Below, piece by piece: positions 44,896 to 53,148 of a DNA stretch of 64,000 nucleotides. Source of the stretch: Clostridium sp. CX1 (lineage in GTDB: Bacteria > Bacillota > Clostridia > Clostridiales > Clostridiaceae); NCBI RefSeq assembly GCF_025398335.1, contig NZ_JAODOO010000018.1, positions 22,729-86,728 on the forward strand, given 5' to 3'. A model generated the notes under the pieces. The model was given only the letters and a program-made list of their open reading frames with translations, did no database searches and had not been told where the DNA came from. Each line of letters opens with the position of its first letter. Position 1 is the stretch's first letter. The translations under genes were made by a program, and so were the position numbers.

Positions 44896-45891
44896 ATGTA
44901 TAGTGCAAGTAGTAAAGATGAAGTAGTTATAAAATTAGTAGGTAAGTTATCTTTAGAATTCCCAGAGATGGATCAGCTTAAGGCTAGAAGTGTAATAGAG
45001 GAAATCCTGTATAAATACAATATTGGACCAACTGAAACAGCTCTTGTGGCAAGTGACATTGAAGAGAAAATACAGATATTTTTAAAGAGTAAAGAACTAG
45101 AAGGTGTAAGTCCAAACACAATCAAGAATTACAGGTATCAATTATTAATATTTGCAAGTCATCTGAGAAAACCTTTAGTTGCAGTAACCACCATGGACTT
45201 ACGAATGTACTTAGCTGCTAGGTGTAAGGGACTTAAGCCAAGTTCAGTCAACGGACAAATATCAATTTTTAAGAGCTTTTTCGGATGGTTAAATGAAGAA
45301 GACTATATCCCTAAAAATCCGGCTAAAAAGCTAAAGCAAACCAAGGAGCCTAAGAGAATTAGGCATGCCATGAGTGATGAAGAAATTGAATTGTTAAGAC
45401 AAGCTTGTGAAACAGAAAGAGAAAAAGCATTAGTAGAGTTTTTAATCAGCACTGGTTGTAGGTTATCTGAGGCTGTTGGAGTCAATAAGGACAACATAAA
45501 TTGGCACGATATGAGCCTGTTTGTAGTTGGGAAAGGATCTAAGGAGAGAAAAGTTTATTTTAGTATAAAAGCTAAAATACTTTTAAAAAAATATCTTGAT
45601 ACAAGACAAGATACTAACGAAGCATTGTTTGTAGCAGGCAAATACCCATATGAAAGACTGGGAGGCAGGAGCATAGAAAGAGAAATCAGTAAAATAGCTA
45701 AAAGAGCTAATTTCGATAAATCTATTTATCCGCACCTATTCAGACATTCATTTGCTACTCATAATATTAATTCAGGTATGCCTTTGCATATAGTACAAAG
45801 CTTAATGGGGCATGAAACACCAGATACTACATTAATTTATGCAAGAATTAATGATGAAAATATAAAACATGAATACAGAAGAATTTCTTAA
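44896..45891 (+). CDS. Second tyrosine recombinase, XerC/XerD-like
   Basis: An N-terminal core-binding domain (about residues 50-140, EEKIQIFLKSKELEGVSPNTIKNYRYQL) precedes a catalytic domain with all residues visible: STGCRLSEAVGV (Arg), GKGSKERKV (Lys), HLFRHSFATH (HxxR), GHETPD (His) and IYARI (Tyr). It lacks the arm-binding domain of the prophage integrase, so its role is different. GGAGGAAATGT precedes the ATG. It overlaps or abuts the ERCC4 nuclease gene within the replication region. Confidence 0.88.
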   Translation: MYSASSKDEVVIKLVGKLSLEFPEMDQLKARSVIEEILYKYNIGPTETALVASDIEEKIQIFLKSKELEGVSPNTIKNYRYQLLIFASHLRKPLVAVTTMDLRMYLAARCKGLKPSSVNGQISIFKSFFGWLNEEDYIPKNPAKKLKQTKEPKRIRHAMSDEEIELLRQACETEREKALVEFLISTGCRLSEAVGVNKDNINWHDMSLFVVGKGSKERKVYFSIKAKILLKKYLDTRQDTNEALFVAGKYPYERLGGRSIEREISKIAKRANFDKSIYPHLFRHSFATHNINSGMPLHIVQSLMGHETPDTTLIYARINDENIKHEYRRIS

Positions 45892-45904
45892 GGACGGTGA
45901 TAAA

Positions 45905-46492
45905 GTGTATTACAAATTTACAGATACAGAAATAAACAAGCTATTAAAAGAAAATTTCAAAGTTATCTATGATACAAGAGAGCAAAAAAACCAGCATATA
46001 CTAAACTATTTTGACGAAAAAAAGATACCGTATAAAAAACAGAAGATTGATGAAGGGGATTATACTGCTGTAATAACTAAAAGGCCAGATATGGGAATAT
46101 ACAGAGACTTATATTTTCCTGTAGCAGTAGAACGAAAGAACTCTGTAGATGAACTAGCTGGGAATTTAGCCGAGGAAACCGATACTAGAGACGATGTGAG
46201 ACTTGTAAGAGAATTACAGAGGGCAAAGACCAAAGGTATTAAAATATACCTTATAATCGAGGACAAGAATGGCATGGAGAATATAAAGAAGGGTAATTAC
46301 AGGAGTTTATATAGCCCTAAAGCCTTACTAGGCAGGTTAAGCAGTATACAAGATTTATATCTGCATGACACATTATTTATAAATAATCAAGATACTGGAT
46401 TTGAGATATATCGTAAACTTTATTATAGTGTTAGAAACTTTTTAAAGGAATTAAATACAGATATAAGTCCAGAAGTAAATTTACAACTATAA
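45905..46492 (+). CDS. ERCC4-type nuclease
   Basis: The nuclease core shows VIYDTREQKNQHILNYF (Asp), EGDYTAVI and VAVERKNSVDELAGNL, the ERKxxxDL-type active site of the XPF/ERCC4 family. It should cut branched or flapped DNA. GTG 45905 follows AAGGACGGTG and is preferred; an ATG at 45869 inside the recombinase gene lacks a ribosome binding site. It links recombination to the primase that follows. Confidence 0.82.
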   Translation: MYYKFTDTEINKLLKENFKVIYDTREQKNQHILNYFDEKKIPYKKQKIDEGDYTAVITKRPDMGIYRDLYFPVAVERKNSVDELAGNLAEETDTRDDVRLVRELQRAKTKGIKIYLIIEDKNGMENIKKGNYRSLYSPKALLGRLSSIQDLYLHDTLFINNQDTGFEIYRKLYYSVRNFLKELNTDISPEVNLQL

Positions 46493-46508
46493 GAAAAGGG
46501 GTGAGAAG

Positions 46509-49070
46509 GTGGAATTAGAAGACATAGATTTAAAAGAGTTAATAGAAAGAGAGTTGGCAGAAAGATTTAATAGACAGGGCTATATAAGATGCCCTTTTCA
46601 TTCAGAAAAAACACCTTCCCTTTCAATTAAGTTTTTTCCAGATACAAATAAGTATAAATTCAAGTGTTTCGGATGTGGAGAGTCTGGAGATGCTATTGAT
46701 TTTATTATGAAGTTTAAAGGGATTAGCTATGTAGAAGCTAGAGAGTATCTTGGACTTACAGTAGAAAAAAGCATCCAAGAGGAGCAAATTGAGAAAGTAA
46801 AGAGTTATATAGAATGGGAACAAACTAAATTTAGAAATGGCCAAAAGCTTCTAGGTGTATTCTCATTTACTGATAAAGAAGGAAATCTTGCATATTTTAA
46901 GGCTAAATTTAGAGACTCTAATGGTGACAAAAATCTTGCATATTACCATATTGAAAATGATAAGGTAATAAACAAAAGAGGGGGAGAAGAGCTTCCATAT
47001 AACTTATACTGTGTATTACAGGGCATCAAAAGCGAAAAGGTAGTAATTATATGTGAAGGTGAAAAAGATGCTAATACACTTAATTCTTTGCTTAGGAAAG
47101 ATAAGTATGTAGCAACAAGTGTAAAAGGCTGTAAGAACATATCTGCACTAGAGGGAGCTATGATTTATGTATGTAGCGACACTGGAAAGGCTGGAGAACA
47201 GTATAAATGGGATGTTTACAAAAATCTATTTGCATTAGCAAAAGAATTTAAATTTATAAATCTTCCAGGAATAAAGACTCTTGGAGATAACAAAGATGTC
47301 ACAGATTGGTTAGAGGATGGACATACCAAGAAAGACTTAATTAATGCCTTTAGTAGGAGTTTAGACTTAAAAAATAAATATGAGCTGCAACAAGATGCTG
47401 GAGGCATTTATAAGATGGTATACAGTAAAAAGGAAGAAGAATACCACAAAGTGTATATCACAAACTTTAGATTAATTGAGGCTTCAAGGATAAGTTTTAT
47501 AGATGATGATCAAGAAGGAATTAAACTTATTGTAAAATCAAATACTGGAGTGAAATTCGAAAAAATAGGTCCCAGTACTGTTTTTGATGATTTAAGGTCC
47601 TTTAAAAACTTTTTAGGTTCAATAGATTTGGCTTTTTTAGGTAGTAAAGCAGAGATATTAACAGAATTTAAAATATGGATTAATAGATATTTCGCATTAG
47701 AACTTGAAGAAATTCATGAAGGAATAAAGTTTACTGAGAGAAATGGAGAAATATTATTTATAACTAATGGAGGAGCTATAGGTAAAGATAAAATTGACTA
47801 TGCAATAAAATCTAATGGGAGCAACAATGTAAATATTATTGATACGGAATTAATTAATAAAGAAGAATTAAAATTAATTTTGAAGTACCTTTTCAAATTT
47901 GCTACTCCAGAGAAAACAATAAGTATTATTGGCAGTATTATCAATAACTTAGCTGCATATCAAAATAGTTTTATTAAACAGAAATTGCATCATCTGCTTA
48001 TAGTTGGTGAAAGTGGATGTGGAAAGAGTACAATTCTTGAAAATGTAATAGCTCCAATACTTAATTATCCTAAAAAAGATATTAAATCTATTGGACTAAT
48101 AACACCATTTGCATTGATTAAAAGTGGTAGTGATGGGAATTATCCAATGCTGTTTGATGAATTTAAACCTTCAGCTTTAGATAATAAAAAGATTGCAAAA
48201 CTTAGTGAGATATTTAGAAACTTATATGATAGAGCAACCATTTCAAGAGGTAATAAATCATTCCAAAGCAAGGACTTTCAATTGCAGAGACCATTGGTAA
48301 TAGTAGGTGAAGAAAGCTATCCAAATAATGAAAAGGCTTTAATAGAAAGAAGTTGTATAGTTTATCTATCGAAAAGAGAAAGAACAGAGGAACATACTAA
48401 AGCTATGAACTGGATCATTGAAAATGATGTTTTATTAAATAAGCTAGGTAGAAGTTTGATAGATATAATTCTTGATATTAGCATAGATGATTATACGAAA
48501 ATGAGAGAAAATTATTCTGCATCTATTAAGGGAATTAAAAATAGGCCTTTAAATACAGCCATAAATATTTGTTGTGGTATGGAGATACTAAATATCCTTT
48601 TAAAGAAAAATGGCATTAAAGAAACAAAGGATTTTACAAAGCATGTTATTGCAAACATTATGGCAGAGGTATTAGAAAACGGAAAGGAAACATACTCAGC
48701 AGTTGAGCAAATGCTTATTCTGTATAATACCATGATTGAGGATGGCAGAACTTTAACTAATGAACATGTTGTTAAAAATCGTGGTGATGGATTATTTATA
48801 AAAACTTCCGAAATGATAAATCAAATTAAGGAACATGTTAACAGAGTAGGAGCAGATATAATTCCATTAAGCTTAAGAGACTTTAAGAAACAAGCTGAAA
48901 GGTCAGGATACCTAATTGGAAGTTCGAATAAGGTTATTAATATTGATGGTAAGAGTATAAGATTTGATACTTACAGTAAGGAACTTTTAAGGGGATTAAG
49001 GGTTGATTCAATTGTCCCTCCAGAGATAATGGAAGTCACTGGAGAAGAGGGAAAGGTAATACCATTTTAA
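46509..49070 (+). CDS. Phage primase-helicase fusion (CHC2-TOPRIM-ATPase)
   Basis: The zinc finger uses Cys28, His31, Cys53 and Cys56 (CPFH, CFGC). A TOPRIM-like motif ICEGEKDANT starts near residue 181. The ATPase half has Walker A GESGCGKST at about residue 500, followed by MLFDEFKPS as likely Walker B. At 853 residues it joins primase and helicase in one chain, as in several phages. GTG 46509 follows GGGGTGAG. A repeat-rich region that may be the origin follows directly. Confidence 0.88.
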   Translation: MELEDIDLKELIERELAERFNRQGYIRCPFHSEKTPSLSIKFFPDTNKYKFKCFGCGESGDAIDFIMKFKGISYVEAREYLGLTVEKSIQEEQIEKVKSYIEWEQTKFRNGQKLLGVFSFTDKEGNLAYFKAKFRDSNGDKNLAYYHIENDKVINKRGGEELPYNLYCVLQGIKSEKVVIICEGEKDANTLNSLLRKDKYVATSVKGCKNISALEGAMIYVCSDTGKAGEQYKWDVYKNLFALAKEFKFINLPGIKTLGDNKDVTDWLEDGHTKKDLINAFSRSLDLKNKYELQQDAGGIYKMVYSKKEEEYHKVYITNFRLIEASRISFIDDDQEGIKLIVKSNTGVKFEKIGPSTVFDDLRSFKNFLGSIDLAFLGSKAEILTEFKIWINRYFALELEEIHEGIKFTERNGEILFITNGGAIGKDKIDYAIKSNGSNNVNIIDTELINKEELKLILKYLFKFATPEKTISIIGSIINNLAAYQNSFIKQKLHHLLIVGESGCGKSTILENVIAPILNYPKKDIKSIGLITPFALIKSGSDGNYPMLFDEFKPSALDNKKIAKLSEIFRNLYDRATISRGNKSFQSKDFQLQRPLVIVGEESYPNNEKALIERSCIVYLSKRERTEEHTKAMNWIIENDVLLNKLGRSLIDIILDISIDDYTKMRENYSASIKGIKNRPLNTAINICCGMEILNILLKKNGIKETKDFTKHVIANIMAEVLENGKETYSAVEQMLILYNTMIEDGRTLTNEHVVKNRGDGLFIKTSEMINQIKEHVNRVGADIIPLSLRDFKKQAERSGYLIGSSNKVINIDGKSIRFDTYSKELLRGLRVDSIVPPEIMEVTGEEGKVIPF

Positions 49071-49071
49071 A

Positions 49072-49342
49072 ATTACATATTTAAAAAAATGTAATTGAAA
49101 TGTAATTAAAATGTAATCCACTTAAACCGTTGATATTGCTTACTTTTATTATATATATTATATAAATATTACATTATTACATAATATTAATATATATATA
49201 CGTGTGAGAGATATTTATTAATTAATATTTATATAAAGATACGCATATAAGTTTCTGAAAAATGTAATTTTGAAATTTTCAGCTGAAAGCTAGTGATATC
49301 AATGGTTTTAGCATGTAGTTTTTATGTAATTTGAAATGTAAT
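49072..49342. other. Repeat-rich AT region, candidate phage replication origin
   Basis: ATGTAAT occurs at 49089, 49100, 49111, 49262, 49324 and 49336. Its inverse ATTACAT occurs at 49072, 49168 and 49176. The first three are spaced exactly 11 bp. Between them lies a run of almost pure A/T (about 49146-49200). Iterons plus an AT-rich melting zone right after a primase-helicase gene fit an origin. No gene is seen in these 300 bp. Confidence 0.6.
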
Positions 49343-49370
49343 CTTCTATAAAAAATAAGGAGTTGAAACT

Positions 49371-49532
49371 ATGTTAAACATAGATACACCAAGGGTTTAT
49401 AAGGATAAGATAGTTAAAATTAAAATTGATATAGAAAAGGCTATTTTTAATAAAAAATGGAGCGAAGTTGCTAAATTAGAAGCAGAAAAGGCACATTTGG
49501 AGAGTATTTTAAATGTAAAAAGTGAGGTGTAA
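49371..49532 (+). CDS. Small phage protein
   Basis: ATG 49371 follows AAGGAGTTGAAACT and opens 53 codons (MLNIDTPRVYKDKIVKIKID, then a Lys/Glu-rich helix). It is the first gene after the repeat region. The function is not recognised. Confidence 0.55.
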   Translation: MLNIDTPRVYKDKIVKIKIDIEKAIFNKKWSEVAKLEAEKAHLESILNVKSEV

Positions 49533-49536
49533 AAGT

Positions 49537-49671
49537 ATGTATGGAAAACCTAAAGTTATAGCAATTCCATATAAGAGCTTTAAAGAGAAAATAAGACTCA
49601 CTAAAAGATATACAAAGTACTATTTTATTGAGGATTTAGGTGGAGTACTATATATGGAAAGAAGGAGCTGA
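49537..49671 (+). CDS. Small basic phage protein
   Basis: ATG 49537, with GAGGTG seven bases upstream, opens 44 codons (MYGKPKVIAIPYKSFKEKIR, ending LGGVLYMERRS). It begins four bases after the previous gene and its end carries the ribosome binding site of the next. Confidence 0.5.
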   Translation: MYGKPKVIAIPYKSFKEKIRLTKRYTKYYFIEDLGGVLYMERRS

Positions 49672-49675
49672 TAAG

Positions 49676-50134
49676 GTGGACAAGAATACTAATGATTTAT
49701 ATAAAAAAACTGATGGAGTCCTATTTAATTATAAGACAATAAAAGCTGAGATAAATAACTTAGAGTTAGAGATTGAAGAGCTTAAGGAAGAGACAGATGG
49801 AGTAAAAGGAATAACATATGAAGAGAGAACTGGATCAACCAATGAGTTCAACTCCAGTGTAGAGAATGAGGTCTTAAAGAAAGATAAGCTAATTACTAAA
49901 TTGATAAGAGAAAAAGCTAGTAAGCAAAGATTAATTGAAAAGATAGATAACGCATTAAACACCTTGGAAGATGAGGAAAGACAAATCATAAAGTTAAGAT
50001 GCTTTGATAAAATGGGTTGGAGTAAAGTAGGAGCTCTTACAAATAGAGACGGAGATTACTGCGGAAGAATAAAAAGAAAAGCTATAAATAAGATTAGTGA
50101 ATTGATTTTTATAAGTAAAAAGTATACGGAATGA
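49676..50134 (+). CDS. Late-gene regulator, sigma-70 region 4-like (ArpU/DUF1492 type)
   Basis: GTG 49676 follows AAGGAG. The 152-residue protein has a long N-terminal coiled coil (LELEIEELKEETDG) and a C-terminal helix-turn-helix (LNTLEDEERQIIKLRCFDKMGWSKVGALTNRDGDYCGRIKRKAINKI) similar to sigma region 4. In Gram-positive phages a gene of this type lies just before the terminase and turns on late transcription. That role here is inferred. Confidence 0.72.
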   Translation: MDKNTNDLYKKTDGVLFNYKTIKAEINNLELEIEELKEETDGVKGITYEERTGSTNEFNSSVENEVLKKDKLITKLIREKASKQRLIEKIDNALNTLEDEERQIIKLRCFDKMGWSKVGALTNRDGDYCGRIKRKAINKISELIFISKKYTE

Positions 50135-50214
50135 TTACGAAAAGTAGTCGTAGATAGTCTGTAACAAATACTGTGAAGACATGGTAAGATAGTATCATAG
50201 AAAATAAAGCAAAG

Positions 50215-50247
50215 AGCACTTGGTTAACTCCAGGTGCTTATTTTATT
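50215..50247 (+). terminator. Terminator upstream of the packaging genes
   Basis: AGCACTTGG (50215-50223) pairs with CCAGGTGCT (50230-50238), with one G-T pair, and is followed by TATTTTATTT. It separates early from late genes. Confidence 0.7.
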
Positions 50248-50265
50248 TGAAGAGGTAGTTAAGGG

Positions 50266-50577
50266 ATGAATAGAACTGAGTTAGCACAATGGATTAATTC
50301 TTTGATACAACACAATAATATAAAAGCTTTCTATAATTCAGCAGCATGGGAACATCTTAGAAGAGAAGTATTGGAGGAGCAACACCACGAATGTCAGATA
50401 TGTAAGGCCAATGGAGTATATAGTGAAGCAGTAACAGTGCATCATATTAAGTACTTAAGAAGGCATCCTGAATTAGCTTTAACTAAGGATAACCTGATGG
50501 CGGTATGTGATGAGTGTCACTATCAGATACATCATAAGCCTAAACCAAAGCCGCAACTGAATATAGAAAGATGGTGA
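50266..50577 (+). CDS. HNH endonuclease next to terminase
   Basis: The 103-residue protein has the HNH core ECQICKANGVYSEAVTVHHIKYLRRHPELALTKDNLMAVCDECHYQIHHK, with two CxxC zinc pairs. In HK97-type cos phages an HNH protein beside the small terminase is needed for cutting concatemers. AGAGGTAGTTAAGGG precedes the ATG. Confidence 0.88.
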   Translation: MNRTELAQWINSLIQHNNIKAFYNSAAWEHLRREVLEEQHHECQICKANGVYSEAVTVHHIKYLRRHPELALTKDNLMAVCDECHYQIHHKPKPKPQLNIERW

Positions 50578-50581
50578 TTGG

Positions 50582-50797
50582 ATGAGTAATAGAGGAGTAT
50601 TGTGTGAATGTAAAGAGTGTGGTAATAAAGAGACCTTTGATACATGGGAGTACAATCAGGAAGAGAGAAAATGCAAGAAGTGTGGCAGTAATTTATCTAT
50701 TATTTGTTTTGTAGGGATAGATTTAGCAAATAAAAACGATATAAGTACCCCCGGGTCAAAAAAATCAAAAAATTCTAGGTATTGGAAGAACGGGTAA
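50582..50797 (+). CDS. Small zinc-ribbon-like phage protein
   Basis: Two CxxC pairs (CKECGNKETF and CKKCGSN) within the first 40 of 71 residues suggest a zinc ribbon. It starts four bases after the HNH gene. Its 3' part contains the GC-rich word ACCCCCGGGT, which may be part of the cos region, so the C-terminus could be constrained by DNA function. Confidence 0.55.
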   Translation: MSNRGVLCECKECGNKETFDTWEYNQEERKCKKCGSNLSIICFVGIDLANKNDISTPGSKKSKNSRYWKNG

Positions 50798-50862
50798 AAG
50801 GATATACAGAACAGAAATGCCTCGCGCGTGAGGAAAAATGCATGAAAGGAGGGAGTTAAATT
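50747..50862. other. Candidate cos region
   Basis: In very AT-rich DNA, two GC-rich words stand out: ACCCCCGGGT (50747-50756) and the hairpin CCTCGCGCGTGAGG (50820-50833). They lie between the HNH and small-terminase genes, where HK97-like phages have their cohesive-end site. Assignment is by position and composition only. Confidence 0.4.
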
Positions 50863-51171
50863 ATGGCAAGTGCTAGAAAAATCAAGGATTCTTTAATCAA
50901 GCAGCTTGAAAATAAAGGTGCAAATGTAGAGCATTTTTTAAGCTTAATTGATGATTATATTTGGTATTGGTCTGAAGAGAAGGCTATGCAAAAGGATATA
51001 AAAGTTAGGGGACGTACCTACAAAGCTATATCTGCCGCAGGAAAAGAATATGAAAAAGATAACCCCTCCGTTAAAAATGCACCCATATACAGTAAGCAGA
51101 AATTAGCAATTCTCAAAGAACTAGGTTTAACAACTGAAAATGTTATAACTGATGATGGCGATGAACTCTAA
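50863..51171 (+). CDS. terS: Terminase small subunit, P27 family
   Basis: The 102-residue protein (ARKIKDSLIKQLENKGANVEHFLSLIDDYIWYWSEEKAMQKDI) has the P27-type layout of DNA-binding N-terminus and oligomerising helices. AAAGGAGGG precedes the ATG. It overlaps the large subunit gene by 20 bases, a common coupling. Confidence 0.85.
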   Translation: MASARKIKDSLIKQLENKGANVEHFLSLIDDYIWYWSEEKAMQKDIKVRGRTYKAISAAGKEYEKDNPSVKNAPIYSKQKLAILKELGLTTENVITDDGDEL

Positions 51172-52813
51172 AAAACTGATACCAGAAATACAAAGTTATA
51201 TAGACCTAGTTCGAAGTGGGGAAATTGCAGTATGTAAAGAACAGTTACTGTTATGCGATTATGTAGAAAAGTGCTTTAGTGAAGAAGATATATTTGTTGA
51301 TGAAGAGTTGCTTCATAAATATTTAAGTTTGCAAAAATACTTCCCTTTTCAATTACTGGAATGGGAGGTATTTTGTTTTACTCTTCATAATTGCACTTAT
51401 TCAAAGCCAGGGATTTTAAGATGGCCAGATTTATTTATCCTAGTTGGAAGAGGTGCTGGTAAAAATGGTTATCTATCCTTTGAAGACTTCTGCCTAATTA
51501 GCCAATACAATGATATAAAAAATTATGATATTGATATCTGTGCCAATGCAGAAGACCAAGCGAGGACTTCTTTTGATGATGTCTACAATGTACTAGAGGC
51601 TAACGAAAAGAAACTTAAGAATCACTTTTATTGGAATAAAGAAATTATTAGAAACCTTAAGACCGGTTCAAGGCTTAGATTTAGAACGTCTAATGCTAAA
51701 ACTAAAGACGGTGGTAGACCAGGTAAAGTTGACTTTGATGAGTACCACCAGTATGAAGATTACAAATCTATTCAAGTATTTAAAACTGGTTTAGGTAAAA
51801 AGAAAAATCCACGTACTACCATTACTACTACTAATGGAGATGTAAGAGATGGTCCACTAGATCGTATGATTGCAAGAGCCGGACAGATATTAAAAGAACA
51901 AGGTGGAGATAATGGACTACTACCTTTCATTTGTAAGCTTGATGATGAAAAAGAAGTAGATAACCCTAAGATGTGGCACAAGGCAAATCCTTCGCTTCAT
52001 TACTTCCCAGAGTTAATGCTTACAATGCAGAGAGAATATATAGATTATAAAGAAGATCCTGTAGGAAATTCTTCTTTTATGACCAAAAGAATGAATATTC
52101 CTAAAGGAAATAAAGATGTTGAGGTAACCTCTTGGGAAAATATATTAGCAACTAAACAAGAAATACCTGACCTTACTGGATGCACTTGTGTAGTTGGAAT
52201 TGACTATGCAAAGACTACAGACTTTGTATGTGCAGGGTTGTTATTTAAGTTTAAAGGAAAACATTATTGGATATCTCACACATGGGTATGCACTAATTGT
52301 AATGACTTAGGTAGAATAAAAGCACCACTTAGGGAGTGGGAAGATATAGGATTATTGACTTTCGTTGAGGGTCCGGAGGTATCTCCGGATATTCCGGCAA
52401 TGTGGTTAGCAGAACAGGCACAAAAGTATAATCTTACAGTACTAGGTATGGATACTTACCGTTATACATTGCTTGCAAAGGCTTTACGAGATGTAGGATT
52501 TGATACTGATAAGAATGGCTCTAACAATATTAAACTTATAAGACCGAGTAATCAAATGCTTATATCCCCTGTAATAAACAGTTTATTTGTTAACCACAAT
52601 ATTATATGGGGGGATAACCCACTTATGAGATGGTATACAAATAATGCTTGTAGGATAACTTCTCAGGCTGGGAATGAAACCTATGGGAAAATAGAACCTA
52701 AGTCAAGGAAGACAGATGGTTTTATGGCTTTCGTAGCGGCAATGTGTGCTAGCGGAGATTTAGTGGATAGTGGAGAAATAGTAGACTTCGATTTTGGAGT
52801 TTATACTTATTAA
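51152..52813 (+). CDS. terL: Terminase large subunit
   Basis: The N-terminal ATPase has the Walker A-like motif VGRGAGKNG (about residue 98) and KVDFDEYHQ as Walker B. The C-terminal nuclease has CVVGIDYAKTTDF and a later acidic cluster (KTDGFMAFVAAM region). At 553 residues it fits the HK97/YmfN family. Several in-frame ATGs (51152, 51155, 51161) exist and no clear ribosome binding site is seen, so translation is probably coupled to terS. Confidence 0.93.
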   Translation: MMAMNSKKLIPEIQSYIDLVRSGEIAVCKEQLLLCDYVEKCFSEEDIFVDEELLHKYLSLQKYFPFQLLEWEVFCFTLHNCTYSKPGILRWPDLFILVGRGAGKNGYLSFEDFCLISQYNDIKNYDIDICANAEDQARTSFDDVYNVLEANEKKLKNHFYWNKEIIRNLKTGSRLRFRTSNAKTKDGGRPGKVDFDEYHQYEDYKSIQVFKTGLGKKKNPRTTITTTNGDVRDGPLDRMIARAGQILKEQGGDNGLLPFICKLDDEKEVDNPKMWHKANPSLHYFPELMLTMQREYIDYKEDPVGNSSFMTKRMNIPKGNKDVEVTSWENILATKQEIPDLTGCTCVVGIDYAKTTDFVCAGLLFKFKGKHYWISHTWVCTNCNDLGRIKAPLREWEDIGLLTFVEGPEVSPDIPAMWLAEQAQKYNLTVLGMDTYRYTLLAKALRDVGFDTDKNGSNNIKLIRPSNQMLISPVINSLFVNHNIIWGDNPLMRWYTNNACRITSQAGNETYGKIEPKSRKTDGFMAFVAAMCASGDLVDSGEIVDFDFGVYTY

Positions 52814-52830
52814 AGAAAGAGGTGTAATTG

Positions 52831-53115
52831 ATGCAAACAATAGCATATAGGTGTTTAGAGTGTGGACATTATACTATATCAAAACGCGATGGAATAAGAT
52901 GTGCTAAATGTGGTAGTGGAGCTACTAAGCCTATGAATAATGCAACCTATATAGATAAAAATAAAGAATTGTCGATAGATGTAAGATTGAAAGATACTAA
53001 AATTTTTAGAAGAATGCTTGATGTTTTTTTAGCTTTAATGGATGATCGATACACTCCAGATTGGATAAAAGAAAGGATTCAAAGACTTGTCCTTGATGAA
53101 ATTAAAAAGGATTAA
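52831..53115 (+). CDS. Small zinc-ribbon phage protein
   Basis: RCLECGHYTISKRDGIRCAKCGSG (about residues 6-30) forms a zinc ribbon, followed by a charged helical part. ATG 52831 has GAGGTG upstream. It lies between the terminase and portal genes; its role in packaging is unknown. Confidence 0.6.
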   Translation: MQTIAYRCLECGHYTISKRDGIRCAKCGSGATKPMNNATYIDKNKELSIDVRLKDTKIFRRMLDVFLALMDDRYTPDWIKERIQRLVLDEIKKD

Positions 53116-53148
53116 GTCTTTTATTTTGCACTGAAAGGTGGTGAGAGA

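Noticed and set aside
49146..49342. CRISPR array
   Set aside because: The ATGTAAT repeats are only 7 bp, irregularly spaced and in both orientations; no cas gene is present.
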